From Imbricaverruca yamaguchii (Eukaryota > Arthropoda > Thecostraca > Neoverrucidae): a DNA stretch of 64,000 nt. The position numbers and the translations under genes are program-made. Where the stretch lies: positions 343,501-407,500 of the forward strand of contig JAOTOL010001331.1 in the NCBI GenBank assembly GCA_034440575.1, written 5' to 3'. The notes under the pieces are model-generated. The model saw only the letters and a program-made list of their open reading frames with translations, made no database searches and had not been told where the DNA came from. This document shows, piece after piece, positions 35,992 through 50,530 of this stretch. Positions within the stretch are counted from its first letter, which is position 1, and each line of letters begins with the position of its first letter.

Positions 35992-38763
35992 TAAGAGATG
36001 CTCGTACGGTAAGAGATGCACTGGGCACTCGTACGGCCTGACGGGAGGCGCCGTCTGGTGGTGGGGGTCGGGTACCGCTGGCCGCGACATGCCGTGGCTG
36101 CCCTGAATGCGGACTTTTCAGATTTAGAATGCCAGTACCAGCAAATTTTGATGGACTACCCTGCTTCCCGAGTTCTCATTATGGGTGATCTCAACTGTGA
36201 TTTTCTCAAAGATAACAATGATAATGCAAAGAAACGCCTATGTGAATTTTTCTCGGATTTTGATCTCTCACAATATGTCACTGCTCCTACCTACCGTACC
36301 GGCTCGCTTCTTGATGTTCTGATGTGCAATGATGACGATCTGGTCCGATGCTGCGGTGTGAAACATTGTCATTTTAGCCCTCACAAATTTGTACGTGCTT
36401 ATTTATCTGTGCCGAAGTGGCGGCAGGCCAAAGTTACTGTTCAGACCCGCTGTTTACGCCGCATTGATACCCAGTCATTTCATCACGATTTGGTGTCCAT
36501 CGATTGGAGTGGGGTGTATTTGTCACCAACTGTTTCCGAAAAGTGGGACCAATTTTTAGGGAAATTTATGCCGGTACTCGACTCCCACGCCCCCCTTGCG
36601 CTCGGTTAAAATCAGAAACCCCAGCGCCCCCAAGCTCTCTGATACTACAAAAGCCCTTATGGCCCGGCGCAGGGAAGCCCTGACAGAGGTGGGACATGGA
36701 TCAATACGCTATAGCATCCTAAATAAAGCGGTGAAACGCGAGATTCTCCGTGATAATCGAGAGGAGTATAGCAGGAGAATAGAGGAGGGTGGCGCGCGGT
36801 CTGTATTTAAAAGCATAGACACCGCAGTTGGTCGAAACAATTTCGACAAACGCGTCATCCCTACCGCGTCCCCAGATGACCTCAACACTTACTTTGTGGG
36901 GGTAGGTCCCCGTGTAGCAGCGGAGGTGGCTGCGCAGGGTAGTTCCCCCAACCTACCATGCTTGCTACCCCGTGTGGGTGCCTGCGCGTTCAGCCCCTCC
37001 CCCCTCTCACTGGCGGATTTTCAATTACTGGTCCTGGGGATGCGGTGCTCTGCCTCCGCAGGAGCAGACGGGATTTGCATGCGGATCGTGCGTCTGACCC
37101 TCGACGTGTTGGGAGATATATATCTTCACCTGGTCAATTCCTGTCTTGCGAACTCCGACTTCCCCCCACGCTTGGAAACATTCCCTCGTTTTTCCGGTTT
37201 ATAAATCAGGCGATTCATCCTTGGCTTCCTCTTTCCGTCCAATTTCCATAGTTCCCACCATCGCTAAAATTGTAGAGCGTGCTGTACACCAGCAGCTCTA
37301 CATCTACCTGTCCTACAATCGCCTCCTCTCCCCTACCCAGCACGGCTTTCGTCCCAATCACTCTTGCGAAACCGCACTCCTGTCCCAATCCGACCGTATC
37401 CTTTCCGCCAACGACCGTGGGGATGTATCTCTTCTGTGTCTCCTCGACCTCAGCAAGGCATTCGATGTGATAAACCATGAGAAGCTCCTCGCCAAATTAA
37501 GCATCCACGGCATTGAAATATCCTGGTTTTCGGCCTACCTGAGTGATCACACCCAGAGCGTCAAAATTACCGATCGTTTAGGCAACACAAAAATATCTTC
37601 CCGGCTTCCCAACAACGTCGGTGTGTTCCAGGGTAGTTGTTTGGGACCGCTCCTGTACAGCGTGTTCAGCAATGACCTCAGCCTCTTTGTCGAAGAGGCA
37701 GAGGTCACTCAATTCGCAGACGACACGTCCTTACTCGTCAGCGGCAAAAAACGGGATCTAATATCCACTTCAACCACCGATACCCCACCCCTGATCGCCC
37801 GTCTCGAGCGCGTCCTGGAATGCCTTGATCAGTGGTTTCGTGCGAATGGCCTAAAAGTGAACGCTGCCAAGTCGCAACTTCTTCTTTTGGGCGGACCTCA
37901 AAATTTGCGCAACATCCCCGACTTTTCTGTAAAATTCCGTGATCAAAATCTCGTCCCCTGTTCTCAAGCCAAAAACCTCGGTGTCATTTTTGACCGCACG
38001 CTGTCCTGGACGCCCCATGTTACCCAGCTCACCGGCCGTTGTTTCGGCACCCTCATTGGTTTGTCACATGTGAGGCACAGCCTACCGTCCGAGATTCTCA
38101 CTACCCTCGTTACAGCCCTGGTCATCTCCCAGATCCGGTACTGTATTTCGGTTTATGGAAACTCCACCCAAGAAAACACCAACCGGGTACAAAAAATTAT
38201 CAACTTCGCTGCTAAGATGATTTTCGGCCGCAAAAAAATTCAATCACGCCTCGGATCTCATAGAGGAACTGGGCTGGCTGAGGGCGGATGAGTTAGCCAG
38301 CTACCACACACTCACCACGCTCCATAAGATCCGTAGGCAGGGAGTCCCTGAAGAGCTGGCAGATTTGTTTCGAACGGTGGGTGAGCTGAGGGAGAGAGAG
38401 GTACCGCGTCGAGGCGATGACATCCATGTCACTCGGTAGCGCACCGAGATGGGCAGGCACAGATTTCGGGTCAGGGCTCCCATACTGCACAATGCATTGC
38501 CTCCGGAGCTCAGAGAGCTACCAGTGTCGAGGTTCGGCCGAGCTTTGAAGCGCCATATTGTTAGCGGCAGGGAATGATTTATGCTATATGACCCATGTGT
38601 GTATACGGTTTTGTTTTTAACATCTCATTTATCATATAGGCATGTATGCTAGTTTCACCTTTTAGCCTTTTATACCTGCATGCAGTTTTTAATTCTTGAC
38701 TTTGAGCCGTAATAACCATGTCTTTATTGGATGGTTCAATAAACAGTCTGAGTCTGAATCTGA
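35992..38763 (+). pseudogene. CR1/L2-like LINE, 5'-truncated, nearly complete RT
   Basis: It is inserted in the satellite with a short duplication 'gaacac' (35986-35991, 38764-38769). It opens inside the endonuclease (VLIMGDLNCDFL, TYRTGSLLDVLMCNDD), continues through a linker (RVIPTASPDDLNTYFVGVG, SAGADGICMRIV) and, after a frame change near 37.2 kb, a 381-codon RT frame: SFRPISIVPTIAKIVERAV, QHGFRPNHSCETALL, LDLSKAFDVINHEKL, GVFQGSCLGPLLYSV (F for P in the usual PQGS) and QFADDTSLL. The C-terminal part continues past a frameshift near 38245 and a stop near 38440 to TGA at about 38577. The 3' end is 'atggttcaataaacagtctg' with TCTGAG/TCTGAA repeats. Only a few lesions suggest moderate age. 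Confidence 0.82.
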
Positions 38764-39295
38764 GAACACAAAGGCTAAGAGGGCCGTTCATAAACAGCTG
38801 AGTTATTCAAGATCAAAGGTCGAGATCATTGTGGTCGGACCACTGACATATATTGTTAATGGCACACATGTAGTCAAGGACTAACTGACGACCATAGGCA
38901 TGAATGATAAAGCGGCGTTGCTAAACAGTTGAGCTATTCAGTGTCAAGGGTCAGGGTCAATGAGGTCGGACTATTAAGATTTTCTTCAAAGTTTGTACAC
39001 GCGGAGTAATTGATGCAATGACCATCATCAGCATAAAATCTCAGAGGGCGGGGTCATTGGGGTGGGACTTCTTATAATTCATTCAAAATAGGCACACATT
39101 TATTCTAGGATGAACTAACCCTCATGAGCATACAAGCCAAGATGGTCGATCATAAACGGCTGGATTATTTGTGTCCAAACATTTCTGGGTGTGCATATGT
39201 AGCGATTAATAGCACAAAACGAATATCAATATGCACATCAAGCAACATTGAAATTTCATTTTTACAGGGGAAGCATCGTGAAAACTAGCATACTG
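38764..39295 (+). repeat. Diverged satellite, block 2
   Basis: It resumes the same monomers directly after the LINE ('aaggctaagagggccgttca', 'taaacagctgagttattcaa'). It includes the higher-order segment 'gcatcgtgaaaactagcata' + 'ctggtag', interrupted there by the 16-bp minisatellite. Confidence 0.65.
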
Positions 39296-40665
39296 GTAGG
39301 GTAAACGGACAAATGTACGTAAAGCAAATGTATGCGTGACAGATGTCCATACTGAAATGTACCGAAGCAAATGTACGTAGGCATAGATGTACGTATGGTA
39401 ATCGTTCGTCAGCGCATATGTACATATGACAAATGTAGTTAAGCGCAAATGTACGTATACGCAAATGTACGGAAGTGCAAAAGTGTGTATGCTCTAATGT
39501 TCGGAGACGCAAATATACGTATGCATAACATGTTCGTAATTATACGCAAGCGCAAAAGTACAGATGGCAAATGTACGTATGCGCAAATGAACGCATGTAC
39601 AAATGTACGCATGCGTAGATGTACGCAAGCGCAAATGTACGGATGTGCAACTGTACGTATGCGTAAATGTACGTACGCACAGAAGTACGAATGAACAAAG
39701 GCACGTCAGAGCAAAAGTACGTATACGCAAATGTGCGCATGTACAAATGTATGTATGCGCAGATGTACGTAAGCACAAATGTACCTAAGAGCAAATACAG
39801 ACATGTGCAATTATGCGCATGTCTAAATGTACGTAAGCGAAATGTACATAATCTCCAAAAGCACCTATGCGTAAAGGAGCGTATGTGCAAAGGTACATAT
39901 GCGCAAATGTACGTAAGTGCAAATGTATGTAAGAATAAAGGCATATAAGAGCAAATGTACGTAAACGTACAAGTATGTAAACGCACATGTACGTAAAGTA
40001 AATGTATGTATAAGCCAATGCGCGTACAGTTACGCATACGTATCTTTACGTTTTCATACGTTTGGCTGGATACGTATGCCATACGCACATTTGCGCTTAC
40101 GTATATTCACTTATGGACCTTTACCATGCGCATAATTGTTCTTGTGTACATCTGCCATTCATCTATTTCTCATGAGTATTTTTGCGCCTTCGTACATCTG
40201 CACTTACGTTCATCTGCCTCATGTAAGTTTGCGCATACGTCCATATGTGCCTGTATGCATTTGCTCTGACATACTTTTGCGCTGACGCATATTCGCAAAC
40301 ACGCGTACGTACATTTGCAATTACGTACTTCTGCGCATTCGTATATCTGCTCTGATATATAATTGCGCATACGTACATTTGCGCTTACATACATTTATGC
40401 TAACGTACTTTTGCGTTTACGTACACTTATGATTGCGCTTACGTCCATTTGCGCTTACGCATATCTGCGATGATGTATTTTTGGATCACGTACATATATT
40501 CAAATAACAGCAGTGATATATATCGGTTACACGGACGTCCATTTGCGCGTACGTACGTTTGCGCTGACGTATCTTGCGTACATTTGTCATACGTACCTTT
40601 ATGCATACGTGCATTTGCTTACTTACATTTACTTAGGTGTATCGTCATGCGTACATTTGTCCGAG
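39296..40665. repeat. 16-bp minisatellite that switches strand midway
   Basis: From about 39300 to 40020 the unit is 'gcgcaaatgtacgtat' (variable). From about 40020 to 40660 the array runs as its reverse complement ('atacgtacatttgcgc'). The two arms of 0.65-0.7 kb meet near 40020. It interrupts a satellite unit: '...actggtag' before and 'accagttgagctt' after. Open frames here are by-products of a stop-poor repeat. Confidence 0.88.
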
Positions 40666-41300
40666 AATCTACCAGTTGAGCTTGGTGCACTGATTATCAT
40701 GAGCATATTTAAGAAGCCCTATCACAAAAATCTACGGAGATTTCCGGAGCCAAGGGCCAAGGGCCATCGAGACCGGCCTCGTCTAGATTTCCTTCAAAAT
40801 TGCTGCACGGGTAGTACTTGATGCACTGAACATCATGAGTATACAGGCTAAGAGGGGCGTTCGTAAACAGCTGAAATACTCAAGGTCGAAGTCGGGATCA
40901 TTAAGGTCGATCTCTCATAATCGTTTCAAGATTGCCACACATATAGTCCAAGATGCTCTGACGGTCCTGAGCATGAAGGCTGACAAAGGCCTTCATGAAC
41001 AGCTGGATTATTTGGCCAAAATATTTCCCGGTGTGTTCATGCAGCGATTCAAAACAAAACACCAATGGCAAACTGCACGTCAAGCTAAATCAATACTTGA
41101 TGCTTCCCAGTGGAACATCATGAAAGCCAGCATACTGGTAGAGCTCGGCATCCTGATTAACATGAGCAAACACAAGAAGACGTATTACACAACACCACAG
41201 ATATATTTAGGGTCAAAAGTAAAATGTCATCGAGGTTGGACGCCTCCGATTTCTTTCAAAATTGGTTCTCGGGAAGCACCCCTTGCAGAAGGGCAGAAAT
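40666..41300 (+). repeat. Diverged satellite, block 3
   Basis: It contains two higher-order segments like those in blocks 1 and 2 ('cactgattatcatgagcata', 'gcagcgattcaaaacaaaac', 'tgcacgtcaagct', 'tggaacatcatgaaagccag'). A 184-codon frame (40835-41389) crosses it and shows no known domain. Confidence 0.65.
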
Positions 41301-41464
41301 CGAAAGTTATAGAATTGATTGACCCGTGCCAAAGCATGCAAAATAAACGTTCATTCCATTCGGGTCCAAGTTTTAGGAACGTAACGTGAAGAGTTACTGC
41401 CCAATTGGGGAACGGGTGGCATATTCCCTTTTTAATTGAATATATGATGCTATTGTTTTTGCGA

Positions 41465-43200
<1,736 letters not shown>

Positions 43201-43202
43201 AG

Positions 43203-43398
<196 letters not shown>

Positions 43399-43399
43399 C

Positions 43400-44095
43400 G
43401 TCCTGGTCATCATCTAAGTACCAGTTAAGAGGGGCGTTCATAAATAGCTGGGCTATTTGAGTCGGGATTTCTTCATACATTCTCGGTGCAGATATGATGG
43501 ACAGCGATGCAAACTAAAAAAATATGGAAGTAAGGTTATGTTGCTTTTTGAGTATTGCGCGTGGATCATAGAGCATGATACTCTAATCATGATGAACACC
43601 ATATATAATCGTACTACAATACGCAGCGAAGATATGCTGGGTTAAAGTACAAGTGTCACCGTCGTCGGACTACTCAGATTTCGTTAAAATTGACATGCAG
43701 ATACTCCTCCATATCCTGATAAAGGCACATAATACACATAAAGACTAAGAAGAGTGCTCATAAATAGCCGTTAACAGACGCCAAAGGCCAGGGTCACGGA
43801 AATCGGAGTGCTCATATTTCCTTAAAACACACAGGTAGATCTTGATGTGCTGATCGCATGAGCATGGAACCAAAGAGTTCATAAACACATGAGTCATTCA
43901 AAGTCAAATGACAGGGTCAGACTACCCAGATTTCCTTAAAAATTGGCACGCAGGTGGCCTTTGACGCGCTAACCAGCATGACCCTACACGCTAAGAGGGA
44001 CGTTCATAAGCAGCCGTGTTAGTTAGTTATTTGGGCTTTAGGGCGCTTCGAACAGAATTGATAATTCACACCCAAGCTGAGTTATTCAGTCAAAA
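43400..44095 (+). repeat. Diverged satellite, block 4
   Basis: It has the same monomer theme ('gaggggcgttcataaatagc', 'cagggtcacggaaatcggag', 'agatttccttaaaaattggc') with the CATAAA landmarks about 110-130 bp apart at 43.76, 43.87 and 44.00 kb. A hairpin-tail retroposon lies in its last monomer. Confidence 0.65.
44019..44070 (-). mobile_element. Hairpin-tail retroposon, diverged
   Basis: 'ttagttagttatttgggctt' + 'tagggcgcttcgaacag' is the tail and one hairpin arm on the minus strand; the other arm is decayed. It splits the satellite phrase 'cataagcag...ctgagttattcag', so the insertion point is clear even though the duplication is worn. Confidence 0.6.
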
Positions 44096-46990
44096 CTTCG
44101 TCTTGCATTGACGGTATAGATATAACTTACGGCGATAAAACTAATGTGAATCTGTACGTCAACGACTTCTTCAACCGTTGGCGCTCTCCAAGAGGAGAAA
44201 AGGCTTTCTTTTCCGCAGACAATTCCTCTCCACCTGCCGATCACTATTCCAAGATCTCCTTTATGGTGCCGTTATTGCGGTGTGATGTGTCCTGATCCCA
44301 GAAGTGTTCAGTGCATGCACTTTCTTTCTTCACGTCTGGTGGGATGCCCTGCCACGATCAACATTAACAGACCCGCCTCTGCCAACAACAGTTGAGGCCT
44401 GGAACCCTGACAGAACCTGGGTCGCATCCGCTGCTCTAAGACTCATCCATGCGGGTATTACGTGTGACTCGCGCTCGTGTTACTAGACCACTCGTGTTGC
44501 GCGATATCGGGGGGATGTGGTGTGGATGTACTCGGGTAGATAGTGCCTGTGGAACTCGCGATGTAATCTTGATTGGGTGTTTTTTTTTTCGGTGTACGTT
44601 TTTCCTGTTTCACATAATCTTGTATATATAGGCTTAACCCAGATACGCCCGTGTTGATCTCACTTGACCTCAACACTTTATGACTTCATCCCACGATTTT
44701 CCCGACGATGCCCTATTGAATTATAGTACCGTGACGTCACACGAGCGCCTTATTTGCTCACGTATTTTATCAACATATTTTCGGGACGTTTCCACTAGAC
44801 ACAGATTCGGCGGTAGCACTGGGTAAACGACAGTACCACTGCTGGGACCTGCAGGAGTCTACTCGCTCGTTTTTCTGTTTACGTTCCATGCTGCCCGGAA
44901 GGCAATTCATTTTCAAGAATCTATGCCCTGTCCCAAAGGTGTCACTTTACATACGATGGGCACTGATCCCCCATCCAATCATTAGTTTGCCCTCCCCAAT
45001 GATTGATTTCCCCCTCTCCCAATCAGACATATTCTTAACTATGGGGCCTGTAGAGCCGAAAATTAAGAAAGTTCGGAATATGCCCCTTCTGCGCTCAACG
45101 ATTTTTGTTTAGCCTATCCGGAGACACATGCTGTATGAAAGGTAAATTGGCCCCTTAGCCAATATCACAAAGTGACACCCATATCCCGCCCGAAAGTTTG
45201 CTTCCTGTTAGCCGTTCGGAGCTGTCCGGATGACCAAGAATCCTTCTGACACCATATATATTTATTATCCCAAAGGGTAAAGCAAATATTCTCCCGGACG
45301 GACAGAATATTATAATATTTAATTATTCAATATTCTAAGTTACTTGGTAGATCGACGCTATCATTGCGCTTATCACTTCAATTAGGTGCATGGTTCGAGG
45401 AAGCGCCCCCGGTAATCGATAAGCGTTGAGGTTACAGGGATATTATAGCAAAGTCAAAGTAGAAAATCGTCTTTGTTCCGCGCCGTAGTCACATAGTGTA
45501 TATGTTCTATCCCTTCCTTCCTCTTCCGATCGGTCAGACACGCACCAGCGGCGGGCAAGACACTTAGTATTACATCCACGCGAAGCACGATCCAACGCTC
45601 CGACAACAGTCCGCTCTCGGCTCCTCACGCCACATCACTGCCGCCGGCCGGCTGGGCGTGAAATCCCGAGTTTCTCACTCGGCCGCTAGGTGGGCTGTGC
45701 TCAGGACACAACAGTATATGTATATATTTGCCGCGAATTTGACACACCAACACTTAAGCCGACGCATGGACAAAACATGGTTGACGCTCTCCGAACGCGT
45801 GGATAAGGACTCTATCGGACGTTCGATAGATTCCGGACACCTATTTTCGCCCGGGAGTCCTGTGAAGCACGCTTTACCTGGCTTTCGGGGCGAGGAATCG
45901 ACCATAATTAGTTTAAGGCTACATAAAAGGTGTAGGTCGAAGCCCTTGGATGCTGCCACGATTATTGTTTATTGCAATACGGCATATTTATGACGCATGT
46001 TGAGGGCTTCCCCCTATCCGTTTGCGAGATATTTTTGTATGATGATACACGCGCAATAATCGAAGATCAATATAACATGGCCAGCGGCGGATCTAAGATT
46101 TAGTAAGAGGTTGGCACCCATAATTTATGTGCACCGTCTGTAGGTGGAAGTGTTCCTATAATGAAAATATGGCCTCACAAGGATGGGATGCGCTCCGAAA
46201 ACTGCGTGTAGTTTCTGACGGCATAGCACCATAGCAGGTATTAGTCTTTGTGACATTTATCAAGGTAGTTTGGAGCGCATATCTCCGAAAACATTACACC
46301 GCCTGAGAGTTCATCTCGTTTCCTCTTCGATGATTTATAATTCGTCACATCGGCCACCATGTGGAGATGTGGCCCCACATGTCAGTCCAGGGATTCTCAC
46401 ATTGGTCCGAGGCCTCTCGTGTCGGTTTAGGGGCCCCATCACGATTGCCCTGCCGTTGGATTTAGCGATGAATGGTGTGGTAGAATGTCAACCGAGAAGT
46501 TCCGCGTATCGGATGTGCATTCAAAACCTTCTGAGAAATGCGAAACATGTCTGCGTCTTTTTCATACCGTGATGCACTTCATATATTGCATTCGATATGT
46601 CTTAGTCAAATAATGGGGCTTATAATCAACACGCAATAGCATTTTACGTGCTTATGTGCTCAGTGTGTTTGCGAGGACACCGTCCATATCTTCGGACACT
46701 TGAGCCACCCCAATCATTTTCATAAAACGACATACCTGGGTGAAGGTCACGGATTGTTTTGTTTGTGTAGATATCCAGCTTTATTAGCCTGACACATGGA
46801 TATACGATAGCAACCCGAAGCATCACAGGTTGGTGTGAACAGCAGGGTATCGTGAAGTGCAACACACTAATATTCGGTACATGTCCCCCTTGGTGTTAAA
46901 GCTTCGCGGAGTTGTTGCAGCTCACGTTATACGCACAAATACGGCGAAATGCTCTAGTCCCTTCACGGCTACGGCAACATTCCATCATAA
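44096..46990. other. Long unassigned stretch
   Basis: Mixed composition, with moderately CpG-rich parts (45.5-45.7 kb). Frames up to about 110 codons show no domain or splice support. I see no gene or recognised repeat. Confidence 0.45.
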
Positions 46991-46993
46991 CTA

Positions 46994-47043
<50 letters not shown>
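46994..47043. repeat. (TA)n microsatellite
   Basis: About 25 TA units, ending just before the first of the two 0.34-kb direct repeats. Confidence 0.95.
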
Positions 47044-47046
<3 letters not shown>

Positions 47047-47052
47047 ATGTGA

Positions 47053-48412
47053 TCACCGAAGCTGGCATCATATGACTGTGCCAAATGTTCCTGCAGTCGC
47101 ATGCCGTGTGACGGCAGACGCGGACACCGCATTGTGCGCACGAGCTGCACACCTGCCGGGCACTGTTCAGCTGTATAAGCTAGGTCACAAGGTCAAGAAA
47201 AATACACAAGACACAGTATTATTCAGCTTGACACGATGGGTGGTGGAAATAAATATATAATGGAACAGCGGATATGGACATAATATCGAGCATATGGACA
47301 CCAACATTGTTCCATATCAACTAGATCCTCTCTGGATAGCACATGGATGCTGATTGTATCGCTGCCGAAAGCCGGAATAAATTGTCCACAGGTACGGCAC
47401 ATCACGAACAAATCAAATCAAATACATTGCCAAGGTAACCATTTCATTTCGCAATGGGTGTGATCTGTGGTAGACGAAAATACTACTGTATTTCACGCCA
47501 CAGGTAACCTCAGCAGCACGTGCGATCATGTTTACCGTGTTTGTTGCGACATGACGGGTCGATCGCTATCAGCCACATGGTCATGTTCCACAATGCTAGG
47601 ACCTTACAGCGCATCTCCCTGATGCCACCACCAATGTGACTTGCACTCAATAACGCTTTGAGTACTTGACGACGGATTCTGACGCTACGGTTTATACATC
47701 TACTGACGCTGCGGGTACAGCGTCCTCGTTCGCTCACTAATGTTGCAACCGTACAAAGATGGCTCCTGTCACTGGCATTGCGATGGTGTTCCACAACGCT
47801 TCCGTCAGGTGGCGTGCGATCACGGAGACATCAGCCGTGCGACGTGTGATCCAATCGATTCAGTCCCAGGGCTCGCTCTCATCGACGCCGCGTCAGAAGA
47901 CGCTTCTTGGCACTGCCGACCTTTTGACACACCATCAGTGACGATGCATCCGCATCATGTTGGCTAACTGACCGTGCGAACGTTAAGCGTACGCCCTGTG
48001 ACGATTCGCTTGTAGGATGTCAGCGCATTGCTGGTGCAGCCACGTTATTTCCTCTCACTGCCAATATGACTGTATGACATGCGTTCACTGAAGCTGGCAT
48101 CATATGATTGTGCCAATGATCCTGCAGCCGCATACCGCGTGACAGCAGTCGCGGACACCGTATAGCGCATACGGGCTGCACACCTGCCGGGCACGGTTCA
48201 GCTGTATAAGTTATGTCACAATGTCAAGAAGACACAATACGCAGCATTATTCAGTTTGACACGAGGGATTGTGAAAATAAATATACAATAGGATAGCGGA
48301 TATGGACATAATATCGAACATATGGACATCAACATTCTTCAATGTTAACTGCATCCACCTTTGGATAGCACAGCACGGATGCTGATTGCATCGCTTGCCG
48401 AAAGTCGGAAGA
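47053..48412 (+). repeat. Direct repeat pair (47053-47392 and 48092-48412)
   Basis: Two diverged copies (perhaps 80-85% by eye) about 1,035 bp apart. Landmarks: 'gaagctggcatcatatga', 'gctgcacacctgccgggcac', 'ttcagctgtataag', 'agcggatatggacataatat' and 'gatgctgatt.catcgc'. The DNA between them (47.4-48.08 kb) shows no domain. They could be LTRs of an old short element or tandem duplicates; TG...CA ends were not evident. Confidence 0.65.
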
Positions 48413-48464
48413 AAAACTTTTTTTTGGGAAAGGGAGATGAACGTATGAAACACTATAATTATCC

Positions 48465-48840
48465 TGCCCATGAGTATGCAGAAGACAGGTGACCTTAGTT
48501 GACACCATACAGCATTTCGGATTATGCTAAGACACACAGAGACGAATCACATGGAAACACTGGTCTCTGAGGGTGATCTAAGTGAAGAATAGTTTGTGGA
48601 TTAAAAAAAAGGCGAATAAACAATAAGCCGTAAATCACATACACATGCACACACATGCATACACACATATACATACATATATATAAGCACGCATATGTAT
48701 ATATATAAGCATGTGTGAGTGTGCATGTGTATGTAATTTAGGCCTTATTTGTGTTGCTCTGTGACTCGTCTTTGTGTGTCTTAGCATAACCCCAAATGCC
48801 ATATGATATCAACTAAGGTCACCTGTCTACTTCATACCTA
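48465..48840. repeat. Fold-back (inverted) repeat element
   Basis: The left arm (48465-48660) contains 'agacaggtgaccttagttga', 'atgctaagacacacagagac' and 'aatcacatacacatgcacac'. The right arm (48715-48840) is its reverse complement. The loop is a short AT/CA-rich tract, and the left arm has about 40 bp extra. A third partial copy ('acacagagacgaatcaca') lies near 48927. Confidence 0.65.
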
Positions 48841-49299
48841 TGGGTATACACATGCATGCATGTATTTATGCATGTATATATGCGGGTATGTACATATGTA
48901 TGCATTTTGGAATTTTGCTTGCATACACAGAGACGAATCACAGTGCATCACTGCAGTTAAAAAAGGATGGATTAAGCAAACCCATGGACAGGTGGTGCCA
49001 TTCTCATGAGCATCGGCACTTCTCTAGAAGGCTTCAGTGCATCCCCTCCCATAAATCGACTATGCTGCATCGATTGGTGACGGTTTCGTTCAATTCGGTG
49101 AGCGGGTTATGAGCATGGGCACGGCAACACTTTCAAAATGATTTCAAAATGGCCGCTCCATGTTTGAGGGGTAATCTTATAGCTTTGCGTAATGGTAAGA
49201 GTCCCCATATTCAAAAGTCCCTCATAAATCCACCCAACTGAATCTATTGGTGAAGGTTTGGTGGAATTTGGTTCGGTAGTTTCTGAATATGGCCACGGC

Positions 49300-49710
49300 A
49301 ACAGCCCAGGGCAACAGAGTAGACCCACCCGGCTCGAAAGCTGGTTTCTGGAGACGCACCGGCCGAATTTGTAGCGGCCGGAGGCCATTATATTCAGTGC
49401 GCATGCGCGAAGTTTGGCGCGTTGTTGTCGGTATTTCCGCTGTTTGTGGTTTCGTGTGGTGTGTGTGTTCGGTTGGTGTCTATGTGCTTGATGGTACGAA
49501 AAGTGTATAGTTATTTGGTAACCGTAAGTAGAATAACATGTTTGGTGGATATTTTCTTCAATCCTGTATTAGTTTTTTAGTAGTATTTTTGTTCCTTCTG
49601 TATGTTTGTGTCGGAGTACATGTGGAGCCCATTCTATCCAGTATGAATCCGGAGTGCAAAAATGTTTTAAGAGATGAAATCCCCTAAAAAGTGCCTTAAT
49701 TCCCACCCTA
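49300..49710 (+). repeat. Promoter-like dispersed repeat, copy 2
   Basis: Reverse-complement partner of 10466-10860. It has an NRF-1 palindrome at 49398-49409 (TGCGCATGCGCG) and 'cttgatggtacgaaaagtg' followed by a GTAAGT donor near 49523. A short frame starting at 49289 ends just before that donor, as in the other copy. Confidence 0.65.
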
Positions 49711-50207
49711 GCCTTGAGTTTCAGTACTTAGACACTAGCAGAAAGTACAATAGGTTCCTAGAAATATTATCAGCTCTTGTAAATTTGTATGCACCCATTG
49801 TTGTACCAAGGGGGCATCCTCCATGGCCAACCAGACCTCAAAGTTGACTAAGCAGGAGAAAGGATGCATGGACAAAGTACAAACAGGACGGAAACCGATT
49901 TGGGAGACAGTCTGCACAGGCAGATCATTCACTGAGATCTTTGCAAGATTTAAATACAGTATATAAATTTTAGTATTCACTCCCAGATTAAGTATGAATT
50001 GTCATTAATTCACAAACTATCTTCCAAGGAATGTCACTCCTACATACGACAGAAAATCAGCAAAACATCCCTCGGGCCATTGAGGGGGAAATATGGAATC
50101 ACAAGTGACTGCCAGGAAATCGGTGAAATATTTGCAGGGGCTTTTTCCTCAGTATACTGCACAAGTAGACTAGCAAGCCCGGCCCCACACCAAACCACTG
50201 AAGCAGT

Positions 50208-50249
50208 CACGTTTTGGTTGAAGCGCCCCTACACTCAAATAACTAACTA
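50208..50249 (+). mobile_element. Hairpin-tail retroposon, 42 bp, perfect duplication
   Basis: 'gaagcgcccctacactcaaa' + 'taactaacta' (3' half of the hairpin plus tail) is flanked by a perfect 14-bp duplication 'accactgaagcagt' (50194-50207, 50250-50263). Confidence 0.82.
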
Positions 50250-50354
50250 ACCACTGAAGCAGTGCTGCAGAGCATCAATACTTCTGAAGCTGATGTGCTC
50301 AAAATTTTGAGTGAGGTGGATGAGTCCTCCAGCATGGGCTCAACCCTCCATTAA

Positions 50355-50530
50355 TTGTATCGGAGACGTATCATAACCTCCACAGGTCGTAACCTCCACA
50401 GGTCACAACCTCCACAAATTCAACACATCGCAGCGGTCGTAACCTCCATAGGTCATAACCTCCACAAGTCCGCAGCGGTCATAACCTCCACAGGTCGTAA
50501 CCTCCACAAGTCCGCAGCGGTCATAACCTT
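50355..50530 (+). repeat. Minisatellite of 'cataacctccacaggt' units
   Basis: About nine degenerate 16-17-bp units, some joined by 'ccgcagcggt'. It sits within the CR1-like fragment. Confidence 0.8.

Noticed and set aside
39206..40088. Repeat proteins such as 'TYICAYVHLRIRTFAL'
   Set aside because: By-product of the 16-bp minisatellite, which lacks stops in most frames on both strands.
39296..41300. CRISPR-like array
   Set aside because: Units are contiguous without unique spacers and the context is animal DNA with LINEs.
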